The position numbers and the translations under genes were made by a program. A stretch of 64,000 nucleotides of DNA, taken from the NCBI GenBank assembly GCA_900239685.1, contig OENT01000039.1:124001-188000 (forward strand), in the 5' to 3' direction. The notes under the pieces are model-generated. The model saw nothing but the letters and a program-made list of their open reading frames with translations. It did not search any database and was not told the origin of the DNA. Source of the DNA: Rotaria macrura (lineage: Eukaryota > Rotifera > Eurotatoria > Philodinida > Philodinidae). Within the stretch, counting starts at the first letter, position 1. The number at the start of each line of letters is the position of its first letter. Shown piece after piece: positions 50,198-63,166 of the stretch.

Positions 50198-52951
50198 CAG
50201 AACGAAATTTGTTCTCTTTGTGATATTCTATTCTATTATGTCTTTATTTTTGCAAATCATTCCGAGATTTTTTTAAATTTTTTGTTTTCTTTTTGCTACT
50301 TAATCGCTGAATTGCATTATTTTCTTTTTCGAAATTCATAGATAGTGAAAATTGTTTGTTTTATTTCATAGGAAATTAATATGAAAATTTCTGGCCGGTG
50401 GCTGTGAGATGAAAGAGAATAGTTACTTTCAAGATTCAGTCTTATGCGTAGGTTGCAACAAGTTCTACTCTTTCTCAATTAAATGATGACACATCTAGTT
50501 ATCAGAAAGAAAAAGATAATGTACGTGAGCACGTTTTAGACATGGATTATTTTTCACTATAACATGAATAAAGTTTATAAATAGAAATAGTATTTTCTCT
50601 TCCTGAATCCGGATATCAGTAATTTTTTATTTATCAATTGTTCTGGTGATATTTGAGCTGCCGATTTTGGCGTAGTTTTTCTAATGATGTAAGCTTCGAT
50701 ATTTGAGATTCTTGTAGGTAATGCTAATCGAACTGGATGACGCATTAGAATAAAAAAAGTACTTTTCTTATTAAATAGTATTCTGTATGTGCTCATATGA
50801 AAAATTTACAATTGATCATCGTGGCAAATCTATTCAAATTGAGAAAGAAGTTGATTTGATATAAGGTGAAAAATGAAAGTTGGAATTGTAAAATAAATTA
50901 AATGTGTACTGTTAGCGGAAGAGATTGCTTTACACCAAATGGAGAAAATCGAAGAACGTTCTAGATTTATTATTGCTCTGGACTTTGAAAATTATTCGTC
51001 TATTGAAAAAAACATGTTACCGTATTTTCATGGCAAAGACACGAATTATGTCACTCCGTACTATGACTTTCAGAAATCTTTTGAACTTTGATTATTCAAA
51101 ACCATTTAGCCATAGAATCATCGCGTATCTGTCTACTTTTGTATCCTGATCTCATTTGTAATACTTTAAACAATGAATATCGCAGAAGAATTTATGATTT
51201 TAGTGTTTTTTCCCAATTATTTTATACTACAGTAATAATTGGAATATTTGTTTTTCGAATAAGTTCAAAAATGAAATAAATAGGACGACAAAATTTGACT
51301 ATTTCATTGCCAAGTATAGATTTCTGCATTTTTCTTAGAAATAAACATGGCCATACGAATAAGTAATGCCTGAACTATTTAATTTTTGTATTCTCAGTTT
51401 TTTCCATTTTTTCATTCAAGTTGTCTTTTTGATTAGGCATTCTCTGTAAATGCTTATAGTGATTCGATTATCATCTAATTGACATATATAGTACGCCTTT
51501 GACAGCGAGAGAATCTTCAGATGAAATCTCAGAAAAATAATCATTACAATACTTTTGATTCCGCCGAAAATCATAAGATCATGCAAACGTTTTATTAATG
51601 AACTTGAGAGATACCTAGTCAACTATTCTTCATATATATATATATAATTACATGGTCAATTTTATGGATAAGTCAATACTTTCTCATTAAAAAGAAAATT
51701 CTTCGGCAATGCTTGATGTATTTAAATCAAGCTTAGTCTCTTCAAGAATGTCATTTTGTTAATGCTTTGATCAAAGTTTAGTTGTCGTTTTGAAACAAAT
51801 AAAAACCACAATAGAGAAATTAAAAATTTCCATCGTCAAATATTGGCATGAAATAAATTTTATGCCTCCGAAGCATTTAACCATGTCTTCTCGTCAAAAA
51901 TATCAATATAGTGGAAGGAAGCTTTATTTTTGTACAAGGAAAGATAAAATTTTCTGATGAATTTCAAATACGTGTATATGTTCATTTAAACATGTATTTC
52001 AACAAAATGACCAATAAAAACTAATATCATGATTTGACTCATGTCAATCGATATGAACTATAATCGGTGAAAGAACATAAAACTTCGTTGTTAGTATCTT
52101 TTTCTGCATAGATTAATTACAAATAGTATCCGTAAACATCGATCAAAGCATTTATATCTATGATATTGTCAACCAAACCTATTCGAAAATAAACGAGATA
52201 TATCAACATTTGAAAAAGGATATTTCTTCAATTTGGTTAGACAAATATCTAGAGAAAGTGTGAATCTATAAACTGAAGGATTGTAATAATCAATAGTAAC
52301 CTAACATGCTGTCGTGTGAATTCACTTTATTAGATCCATTAGACTTGGATTGACCTGGAAAAAATTTCCTATTTTACCCTCTCATTATGGCAGACTAATC
52401 ATGCAAATTGGCAGGCGCATTAAATATCTTTTCAAAAAAAGTATATACGAAATAATCATACATTGATGGTACTTTTCTATTTAGTTATCGTTTTATTCAT
52501 CACACTATCCGATGAGAAAAAACTACTTCGTTAAAACAACCCAACCGTATCTAAAATTGAATTATCCTCTGTCGATCATTTTCACAACGGCATTTTCAAG
52601 TTTATTTATCTTAAAGAAACAGAATTTAATTGCTGAAGACCAGAAAATAATTCGAACTCGAATGACTTACATACAATAGGATCGATTATTCCTGTAGAAT
52701 AAAGCAAATGGTTTAAAGTAAATGAGTAAATCATATTTTTACCACATCTAACTTTGAATAAGTTAATAGGACATCTTGTATTCGATCATCATTTATTTGT
52801 TTTGTACTATTTGAATCTTAGTTGTTTTTCATTTTACTTCTTCTTTCATATTTCAATAAACAAATACAAAACAACAACAACAACAATAAATAGCAAGAAA
52901 TCAAACGGATTATGATGATATTGTTGTCGTTTATTTTGTTGTTGTCTTCTT
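50198..52951. other. Intergenic between the SLC30 gene and RPL15
   Basis: About 2.8 kb. Two short coding-like frames lie close together and divergent: minus 50575-50745 (about 56 aa, from MRHPVRLALPTRISN) and plus 50939-51091 (50 aa, MEKIEERSRFIIALDFEN ... ending KSFEL). The latter follows an acceptor-like GTTAG at 50911-50915. Neither resembles a known family. An AT-repeat is near 51634-51647. No other feature was recognised. Confidence 0.45.
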
Positions 52952-53685
52952 TTAACGATATCGTCGTAGACTGAGTTGTTGTCGACGTTTCCAACATTTT
53001 CGACGTGAACCACCTGTTGTGAGTGAATAGCGATGACCATGACCAAGTCCACGAGATTTGCGTCCAGCTGATGTTAAGCCACGTAATTCACGATGTTTCT
53101 TATTAGCTTTACATATCCAATTAATACGTGGATCTTCACGAATACCTATTGTAACAGATAAACAAATAATGATTTCAAATTTTTCTTTTGACTTTATTTT
53201 TATTTACCCTTGTGGAATGGATCAATAAGAATAACCTCATAAAATTTGTACGTTGCATCCTGTGCGATCCAATATGAATTAAGAACACGTAATGTTGGAC
53301 AACGACGACCAACACGTTCTTCGGCAACAGATTGTAATGAACGTTGAAATTTTAATTGATTGATACCTTGATGTTTTGGTTTACCGTAGACTTGACCTTT
53401 TGGTACTGGTTTCTTTCGTGAGCCACGTCGCACGCGTACACGATAGATAACCTAAATTCATATAGATTGGTAACAAAAAACAGAAAAATCTTGCTTTTGT
53501 TTATTTACATATCCGGCTTTAGCTTTGTATCCAACACGGCGAGCTTTCTCTGGTCGTGTTGATTTTGGTGCACGATGAATGGCAGCTAATTGTCGATAAT
53601 GCCATGTACGAATACGGAAGATAAAACGCATGACATCACTTTGCTTTTTTCGATAGATTTCTTGCAAATATTTATAGGCACCCAT
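52952..53685 (-). CDS. RPL15: 60S ribosomal protein L15 (eL15), complete
   Basis: Structural protein of the large cytosolic ribosomal subunit. Three minus-strand exons, 53685-53509, 53451-53208 and 53145-52952, total 615 nt and encode 204 aa, exactly the length of the human protein. Recognisable stretches in order: [95 protein letters not shown], then [20 protein letters not shown] and a very basic C-terminus ending RRYR. Introns are 57 and 62 nt. Upstream of the ATG, a TTTTTAG followed by GAACAC at about 53701-53711 looks like a splice acceptor, so a 5' UTR intron or a trans-spliced leader is possible. Confidence 0.97.
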
Positions 53686-55155
53686 GATGTTTTAATGTGT
53701 TCCTAAAAACTAATCTAAAACGGAAGAAAATTAAAAAAAAAGTTTCATCTTCATTGGACCATGTTCCTGGTCTCTTTTACAAGAACTTTAATTTCTTCAT
53801 TGACAATAACGATAAGCAAAAACGAAACTAGTATTAATAAACAACAAAAAAATTAGTTTGGATACTTTCCATATTCTACCCATAGTGGACATTCATTTTG
53901 CTTTTAGAATTTATAATATAAAATAAAAAATATCGATTTGTAAAATATTGATTTTATTGAATAGGATTCATATTTTTAATTAAAAAACAATAATATTTCT
54001 AAATCGAAATCATGCTAGTTGAGGTCGTGAGAGGGCGCTCAATTCTTATCACAGAATGATGCATTACATTATAAGAGCACAACGAAGCTATGCAAGGAGC
54101 GTGCAAATGAACGAAGGAATAAGCTGGTATCGATGATCAATCATGGTGATAATCCGTCGCCATGATTCTGCGTAATATCTTTTTTTCCTCTACATTTTCT
54201 TCTACATCCTTCTTGCTAGATAGTTGCATATCATAACCGACACATTCGAAAAGTCGGGTACCGAGAAGGTTGAACTGTTACTTCAAACATTCATAGTATT
54301 GTACTTGGCATGAGAAAAAAAAACCCATTATTCTTTTCGTTCTTCAATTATTTATTGTTTTTATCATGTCACTATTGTTATTATAGCAGAAGTTGAAAGC
54401 TTTCATACAAATTTATACTTTAAGTAATTGGGTTATTAAATACTTATTGGAAAAAAATGAGTTTATTGAATGGCTTAGAACTCATACAAAATTTTCCTAT
54501 TATTTTGATTTTCTGTTGAGCCGATATGACACAATAAAGAAATCTATTTAGTTTTTCCTTTTTCTTTTACATGTCACTTTTCCTCTTGGTTCCACTATTC
54601 AATCATATTCACTTCCGGTCTTTTACTCTTTTTCTTTGCGTATGTCAAGCAGAATATTAAATTTATTACAGACATAGAAAAGAACAAAGTCAATCTTGTT
54701 ATACACTTGATCTAATGTCAAGGCAAGCATATGCCAACGAACATGTTTCTTACCATTTCTAACGCATAATTGTATGAGAAATAGTTGCATCTAATTCATT
54801 ATAATATGAAAGACTTGTCCTTTAAAATGCATTATACAAACAAAAAAAAACACGAGTGCAGAAAAGAAAGTACGTATACACGCCTGGTCTTTCAGTTGCT
54901 TGATATGTTCTTCGGGTATGACAACAGATGAAACAATGTCATAACACTGTTCGCTCTGAGAATAATTCATCTAGTCTTTTTCTTAATGATATCTTTCAAA
55001 GTTATTCTTATCACCTATTCTATTTATATTTGTTTATCTATTTGTTATGTGAATATTGTAGAATGCACCTCTAAGAAATCAACGTGATTAAAAAAGGCAA
55101 AATTTGTCGAATTATTAAAATATATTACATACAATTGATTAATGATTACTAAATC
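53686..55155. other. Intergenic between RPL15 and the small membrane protein gene
   Basis: About 1.5 kb. The part nearest 53686 is the RPL15 promoter and 5' UTR. No other exon or RNA was recognised. Confidence 0.55.
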
Positions 55156-55485
55156 ATGTTTATGATAAGTACTGACAACACTCCATATTTGAATAAAAAT
55201 TTGTCATCATCATCATCTCTTTGTACACATGAAAATTGTACAAATGAATATTCATCAACGATTACTGCAAATTCATTTCCTAATTCATTTCTTATTATAT
55301 TGATTTTATCAATATTATGTCTCTCTGGCGTTTGTTTCATGCTATTTGGTCCGTTACAACGATCCGAAGCTTATAAACGTGTGGAAAACTTTACATTCGG
55401 TCGTAATCCAATATTTAATGTTGACCATCGGAAACAATCAACTAGTACACGTTATGATGAATCAATGGAATTTTCTTCTATATAA
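55156..55485 (+). CDS. Small single-pass membrane protein, unrecognised family
   Basis: Uninterrupted 109-codon frame starting at ATG 55156. The N-terminal 43 residues are Ser/Asn/Thr-rich with a CTHENCTNE segment holding an N-glycosylation site. One strong membrane helix follows (FLIILILSILCLSGVCFMLF, about residues 45-65). The C-terminal 40 residues are basic and polar (LQRSEAYKRVENFTFGRNP). There is no cleavable signal peptide, so type III or signal-anchor topology with the N-terminus outside is likely. AATAAA-type sequence follows within 20 nt of the stop. It is convergent with the riboflavin kinase gene, whose stop lies about 100 bp away. I do not recognise the family; codon use looks like the neighbouring genes. 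Confidence 0.55.
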   Translation: MFMISTDNTPYLNKNLSSSSSLCTHENCTNEYSSTITANSFPNSFLIILILSILCLSGVCFMLFGPLQRSEAYKRVENFTFGRNPIFNVDHRKQSTSTRYDESMEFSSI

Positions 55486-55588
55486 ATAAAATTTTTATCG
55501 TGTTTATTTTTTGTAATAAAATTTAGAAAAAAAAGCAAACAAAACTTTCGCTGATCATCACTTCTACAAGTATATTTTCACTAATAGA

Positions 55589-58500
55589 TCAATCTTGAAA
55601 AAATGAATCATTAACATATTGACGACATTCGTCAGTATCAAGCAATCGATCCGCAGTTGCAATATCATTTCGGATGGCGTCGGTTAATTCATCTAAATGA
55701 AAATTATTTGTCATTGTAGTTTTAACTTAATCGATGGTTTTGTAAAAGAATGCTCAGGGAATCGTCATAGATAAAGTTCAATGCTTAATTAAAGGAAAGC
55801 AGCGTAGTAAAGCCATTTCTTAAATATGATACTTTACATGGTCGAACTAAATGTGGATATGATATGATTTCGAGAAAATATCAAAAAGGAAAACTATTGC
55901 ATTATTGGGAGTGATTATTATTTAGTAGTAGGTGATGATTCATTATAAAAAATGAACAAAATTTCGAAGTACTATTTTAATTAGATATGACATGAGCGTT
56001 TAATTTATACACAAGGGCCGATTAACCAATAGAGTCATTGGCAAAGGACATCAGTTTTGTTCATATGATCTTTCAATCTACTTCTAATTTTCGTTTTCAT
56101 ATATGTAATAGAGAGAACTTCACATATCAGCAATTAAAAAAACTAAGTGTCTCATTAGGCGCGCAAGTATAAAGCTAATAATGCACATGAGATTTTTATT
56201 GCTTTCTAGATTATTATCACGAGTTATATTTCATAGAACGTCGCCGATAGCTAATGTCTCAAACGATCAACATTAATCCACTTGCATGATAACAAATATT
56301 TTGAAACATACGTAGAAAGCATCTAGCACGATCCCGATTGGATTTTAGTAAGAAACACTATACAATAGTTTTCACTAATTAATTGAAGATTGCTTTATTC
56401 GTTCTTTTTCTGGACATGTATCTGTATTATATTTTTATTTTTGTTAATGGTCTATAAATGCAATCACTAAATGGTTCGTAAATTAGATGCACAATGTTTT
56501 CGCAAAGTTCGAACGTTCTTCATGACATGTTGAGAATGAAAAATCCTATTCTATGTATTCCACACTTGTTTTAGGTTACGTTGCACACGAATAAACAGTT
56601 GAAACTTGTGTACAAAATACTTTGATCTAATTAACAACTTGTAGTTCTATACGAACTAAGCTATGTCCGTTAAAATTTATATGAATACTTATATTAATGG
56701 GTAAATAAGAGTTAGTGATTGGGTTGCAATGGTCTCAAAAGAAGCTGTATGCGCTCTTGTTTTCATGCCAATATCTCAAGTTGTGCTCTTTTATTATTCA
56801 GTGTTGATAATGATTGTCGGATATCTTATGCATATTTAAACGGATTCAATCTTAATTAAAAAGATTTCAAGGACTAGGCTTTGAAATAAATAATGATTAT
56901 CTCGTGTAAATCAATGAGATACTATTCTAGCTTCATTTCATGCACGATCTTTGTCATATGATGCTGATTCTTTTTCTCTAAAATTTGTTATTATGGTAGA
57001 ACTACAGTTAGTATTGACACGTGTTGAACTTCAGATATTACGAGATTGATTAGCACGGTTCTGCTTTAGTGTAATCTTTGTCATTTGTATGATACAATGA
57101 AAGACAAGACAGAAGCATACGCCTAACATTTGTGACTCACACTAGTACAACTATGCTTATTATATTAGTATATACTTTCTCTCGTTGTACGTCTTGCCAA
57201 TGATTATCAACTAGAGGAATAGAATACAAAGTTTATCAAGGTATATATAGCAAAAGCGTTGACTCGATTTTGAGAAAAGCTAGCATTTCTTTTACTCGAA
57301 AGCTCCGAAAGTGTATATATAATTGATGTGCATGACGAAATAAAAGATCCGAAGATAGGGACGCTTTTTTTCACCGATTCGAAGCAGAATTATATAGGGC
57401 GTTGCATGGATTTGGAGATGAACCGTTATTATGTTGTCTCAAAAATCAATGTGAACAATATACCAATTTCATTGAATTACTTTAATTTTCGAATGAGATA
57501 TTCTACTCGAATTTCAACTGTATAACATAAATTAGTGTTACTCTCTGCTTTTCGTACTCTGACTAAATCATTTAAGTAGTCTTATAGCATTGTACCTTAA
57601 GCTTGTTTATTACTAATGACTGCATGTGTCTACTCATTACTATATCTTGAAAAATTGCACGTGCAATCTGTTTTCGTAAACAATTGATTTTTCATGAATA
57701 GTCTACTGCTAACATCTCGAATATTATAAACTTTCCACAATATAGAATAATATTCTTCACTAATTCAAAATATTCTATATAGCAGTTCAATTAAAAGAAT
57801 TAATTGCTCTGTACATGTAATAGAAAATTCATTTTGACTTACCTAAAGTATTAAATTTTACCATCTGACGAATTTCACCCAACAGTACAATTTTGAGTTT
57901 TTCACCGTAAAAATCTTCCAGAGTTTCATGCATTATATGGGTTTCCTAAGCATAAACATTTCATCTGGATACAACGAAACAATTAGAAATCATAAATAGT
58001 CACATACTATTGTCTTTTTCTGACCATCGAAATGTGGATTTGTGCCTACACTAGTAACCATTTTATATACTCTACTTGGACTCGGTGTTAATAGTTTAGC
58101 CCATCCATAGTAAACACCTTGAAAAATTGATTGTGGTAATGCGTTTACTGCACTGTCATCAAGATTTGCTACAATTCATACAAAGAAAAACGTTTAGTTG
58201 CATACCTAGTACAGCTGTAATCAAAGCAATAATTTGCAATGATCAATCTGAATATTACTTTCTTTGAATTAGCTTATTTTTGCTTTTTCTAACATGATTG
58301 GCTGTTCACAAAAAACTAATACTCATGCATGAATTTTGATTTATTTTCCATCTATCTTCATAATGAAAATAAAGTTTATACATGGTTCAATTGGAAGTGG
58401 CAAGAAAATATGACACTTCTTTCCAATATTCTTTCTGACGATTTTTTCTATATTCGTCACGCAGCAATGTTTAAAGTAAGCTCAATTAAATTTTCTCAAC

Positions 58501-59067
58501 ATGAACACTACTTTTTACAACTTTTCGAACAAAACTGAATAGAACACCACTGTTCGACGGAATTCCATTTTTTGTAGAGAATTTTATCTTTTTTTTTATT
58601 TCTGATCTTAATTTTGATCTATTTCTTGCTTCCTTATTCAATGATTTTATGTATTTCAAACTTTCAATCTAGTGATTGGTGTTTTCCACATCGCCTTCTA
58701 GTTTTTCCGGTCGTTAATACAACGTTACTGCATCAATAGTACATGATCATGTCATATTTTTTCTCACTTCCAATTGGAACACTTACACCGTTTTTTTTTA
58801 AAGATGGATGGAAAATAAATCAAAATGAACGCATAGTTATTATTTTTATCAGCTAGCGAACTATGTTAGAAACAGAAAAAATAAACTGATTCGGAAAAAG
58901 TAGTATTCAGATCCATGAGTGCAAGTTTTCTTAAACACAGCTGTAAATTTACAATGAATTCGTCTCTGAATTTAAATACCTGTCGGACAGCCAAGTTGCT
59001 TGCTACCACGAGCGAAGCCACTAACAACGTTGCCTTCAGTAAAATAAGGAAACGGTGAATTAGTCAT
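55589..59067 (-). CDS. RFK: Riboflavin kinase, complete (4 exons)
   Basis: Phosphorylates riboflavin to FMN with ATP, the first step to flavin cofactors, in the cytosol. Minus-strand exons 59067-58980, 58168-58008, 57945-57843 and 55692-55589 total 456 nt, 151 aa (human 155). In order: FPYFTEGNVVSGFARGSKQL, the nucleotide-binding GCPTANLD (family PTAN motif), GVYYGWAKL, KMVTSVGTNPHF, then the catalytic-base region KKTIETHIMHETLEDFYGEK, and a C-terminal helix with DELTDAIRNDIATADRLL. All family landmarks are present, so it should be active. Introns are 811, 62 and 2150 nt, with no gene recognised inside the long one. The last exon is 104 nt. Confidence 0.94.
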
Positions 59068-62000
59068 TATCTGAAATAAAACTTCAAAAGAAAGCTAAAG
59101 GACAATTCATATGTCTTATGATTGCTTGACAACATGAAATAAAATAAAGTATAATTTTATTCATGTCGGTACGAAGTAGTTTCTAAAAAATTGCATTTGT
59201 TCTTGATAGAGTCTGTCGACAAAGTATGACCTTCGTATCTCATGACATTTGAAAAATATAAGCTTAGATTATCAAAGACTTTTATAGATAATTAAATATT
59301 TTTTTTTGAATAGACAGGTGTGTAATTTTACCATAGAGACATTAATGAGAAAAACAATTCGAAAACGATTTTTTTTACTGGTTTCCTTATTAAACAGTAT
59401 AATAAAACATTTTTATTTTTTAAGTTTATCGATAAATCCTTATGTTAATCACCAATTTGTTTTGGTTGGTTTTTGCACACTTAATACAGAATAGATTGTA
59501 CGGAAGAGGTCATTATACGACCGTGTCACGTCCTGTTTTTTGAATTTCTTATTTTTTCAATCACACAATAACAAAGTAGGTGATAAAAAAAGTGCTTTAT
59601 TTTTCATTAAAATTATTCATAAGTCACTGTAATTTGAAGAAAGTCATTTAATCGAATGAAAAATAGAAAAGCACATATTGCTAATCTATAGGACAAGCAA
59701 CTACCAGTTAAATTTACGCAGGTTTGTAGTAAGGAAAATCGATAATAAAAAATTTATATTTTCAGCACTCGTGTGATATTATTGAGATCTTTCAAAGTCA
59801 GTTACTTCTAATTTATAGATCATAGTCTTATTCTGGTTTCTTTTTGCATTCATTTTATTATCAGATAAGGACTTCTACTAGACCAATGGCAATCTCCCTT
59901 GAATTTAACTCAGATAAATATTTAATTGGTGTTTAAATACAGTGATTTCAGTTTTCTATCGATCAGCGTTGAAATGCAGACTCGAGAATTTACTCTACTA
60001 CAAATGGATAGATTGATTTCTGTGTATCCAGTAATTTTGATCTATGATAGCATGTAACTTCTCGAATCTTTTCCCGATCGGTGTCTCATCATTAAATAAA
60101 TCATTGGAACTTAATGAATGTATTCATAGAAATTTCTTTGAATATCGAAAGTGCTGTTTGCGGTCTACAGATATTCCAATTAGAAATGGATTAAAACAGT
60201 ATTAGATTTCTCAATCTGAGCCTAGAATGGGAGAGAAAAACTTATCAGATATATTTCTATTGTCGTCGAATATCTAAATAGAATCATTATCATAACATAT
60301 ATTTAGATGATTGTATTTTTTTTTCTTTGTAGTACTTGTGCTATTTATTTTCAGATATTATATACACATGATGGAGTTCCTTGTATGTAACTATAGAGTG
60401 AACTTCTCTCGAATATCATACTCGATGTGAAGAGTTTCTTCTATAAATAGACTTTTGCCGTGATTCACTGCTTTTTTATCTAAAAATATAGTACTAAATC
60501 CACGTGTAGGGAATACGGACTACTGCTGGTATTCGTGTTCAAATTATTGTTTGGTCATACTTGAAACGATTCCTAATAGCATCTTAATAAAGTTTCATGT
60601 GGCTTAAATTAGACTCAATAAGTATATCTGTGTTTGTGTTAAGTTCTCTTCTCATCTACAGTATTCAAGCGTATTCTTCTGATACGTTTGTTCATCTTAG
60701 AAAATTGAAACTTTAATGCATGTCACAACATTGAAACGTAATTAAGGTGATATATGGTTATTTCAAATAACGATTTCTTTCGTCGAGAACTTAAAAATGA
60801 GTATCAGACACAATTTTATTTTTGATTATTAAATATCTGATTACTGAGAGGTATTCCGAAGTTAGAAAATAAAAAGGATTACTTGCCTAATCTTTATTAT
60901 CTTTGCGCTAATTATACAGTGAATTTAAATAAAAGGAATAATATTGATGAAATAGATTTCAATGGAAGAGGATAGTTCGTAGAATCTCAACTACTAACTG
61001 CACTCGATACGTCCCATTCGACTAAGAATCAATCGATATCAGTTTTCTTATATATGCTGCATGTATTATCATTCTGATCTACTTTTATAAAATTATTATT
61101 CAGACTAACGATCAAAAATTTTTGTTCAGAAAATTTTATTATTTTTTTATTTAATTACTGCGTGTCATAGGATAGTAAAGATTTTACACTCATGTTGTCT
61201 CTATCTAAATATATTTACATTTTACGGCAATCTTACCTTTTTTGCCCTTTACTGTCATATAAATTTTTCTGTCTTGTTCTCGGCATAATCATAGATAGAA
61301 TCTTCCTTTTCGTTTCTAGAAATTTTTCTTCCGTCGTCATCATTCCTGCAGGGTTTTTCCAATATTCTTTATCATCTTGCATCATTCAACTACGTACATC
61401 CATCCTATATGCTTATATATAGAACGTAATTACGTAATAAATGATATGGCGAGTTAGCATTCTCGATGTACAATCTGCGAAGATGGATTCTCACAAAGTT
61501 CATATGTTTTAGGCAAATGAATATAGACTGTCTACAAACGATTAAGTACAACAAAAAAATCATATTGAGTAAAATAAGCTTGCAAAAACTGGTTTGTTGG
61601 AGTCAATAGATATTATTATGACAAAACAATGGAAATGCATGTTTAATTCATTCCTTTTCAGACGATATATATTATGTTGAGAAATTTCGATGATATATTT
61701 CTAAATATTGTACCCTTCTGAAATCTATTAGTGTGAACGATCAGTTGGATTCTGTCATAACATATCTATTTATGGTCAATCTAATGATATATAAACTTGA
61801 CAGATACGTTTTAGAAAACAGCGTCATCTTGCTTATGGATAATCTTTTTTAAGCTATAGTTCACAATGAATCTGATCGTGAATACTCTGTAGAGAATAAG
61901 CACTCATGAAATGTTAAAAAAATAACAATAAAATAGAGATACCTGACTACCAAAATACTAAATCGGGAATTTATTCGCACGCCGTATTAACAACCTCGAA

Positions 62001-62541
62001 CGTAATCTTATCCAAAACTAGATTTACTAGATTTTGGTGATGATCTCTCTTGTTTACGTAAAGAAACGTACTCGAGTAAACACAAACTTTGCATTAATAT
62101 TACTCAAGAATTTACTAATATTTTGATTACCTCCATCAAGATTATGGATCTAAAAATCTTAGAAATAAAACAGAAAGAAGCTCTAAAAATTTTATACTTG
62201 CCGATGAAGAACCAAGGTCTGACTGTCATACAATACTTGTTGCCTCTATTTATACGCCACGAAAGCATGGAAAACTCCAACAATCCAGAGTGAATGTACT
62301 ATTTTTTTCCAAATATCTAGATAATGACTCAAGTGACAAACATCTTGTGTCCGTTTCATACATGTATGATAGATTTTTCCAAACATGATTCAAGGATAAT
62401 GATTGGATTTACAAAGTGTTTTTCTTTTGTTATCTGTATATCATTTTATTTATGATTAGTAATAAAAAGAAAAAGTGCTAAACTAGAATTAAACAATTTT
62501 GCTCGGAAGTTTCTAAGTTTAATACCAATAAGGACAACACA
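59068..62541. other. Intergenic between the four-TM gene and riboflavin kinase
   Basis: About 3.5 kb of AT-rich sequence on the 5' side of RFK and the 3' side of the four-TM gene. No exon, RNA gene or element was recognised. Confidence 0.55.
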
Positions 62542-63166
62542 TTAGAATACCCGACCCTGTCGACGATAGTGTACAGTAGTGAATGTCGATATAAAAATGA
62601 GAATATACGTAAATATAAAAACAAGACAAAACAAAAAATCTAGAATAGCAAAAGCTAGCTGTGCTGCGAGGATTTGAGATTTCTTTGACAGCGAATCATA
62701 AGTAGCTCCATCACTTACAGCTTTAGCATCTAAGCCAAGAAGGATAGCAGCAAAAGCCGCAGCGACTACAGTGGCAATGACAGCTACTGCAGCCCATATA
62801 CGTGTGTGACGCGTTAAATCTGAAGAATAAACACGATAGTGATAGCTAATTATTAATATTCAAATAGATCTATTTATAGAACGTACTTATTACAAGAATG
62901 AGAAATGGAGCAAGCATAAGAAAGAATCCGCACCACAAACCAGCACCAGTCGAAGAAGTATTTCCATACAAATCTTTATTTGTACTTGTCGCTAATGATG
63001 CTATCTCAAGCGCACCAATAGCCGCCGCACATAAAATCATCAGGCATGCCAGAATAGATGAAAAAACGAATGGCCACAATGAGCTCCAAATTTCTTTAGA
63101 CGAATGAGAAACTTGATGCGAGCCATAGAGATAGGGCCTTCGAATAGGTGGATGACCAACAAACAT
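62542..63166 (-). CDS. Four-transmembrane protein (CD20/MARVEL-like architecture)
   Basis: Two minus-strand exons, 63166-62887 and 62819-62542, join to 558 nt, 185 aa, with a 67-nt intron. A short proline-rich N-terminus (MFVGHPPIRRPYLYGSHQ) precedes four hydrophobic helices: about residues 31-58 (WPFVFSSILACLMILCAA...), 73-93 (GLWCGFFLMLAPFLILV), 97-122 (IWAAVAVIATVVAAAFAAIL) and 142-168 (AFAILDFLFCLVFIFTYIL). An N-glycosylation site (GNTSS) falls in the first loop. A short basic tail, YRRQGRVF, ends the protein. The spacing and Ala/Gly-rich helices resemble MS4A/CD20-like or MARVEL-type tetraspan proteins, but no diagnostic motif settles the family. The function is unknown. Confidence 0.7.

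Noticed and set aside
57328..57525. 65-codon frame within the long RFK intron
   Set aside because: AT-rich, no homology and no supporting signals.
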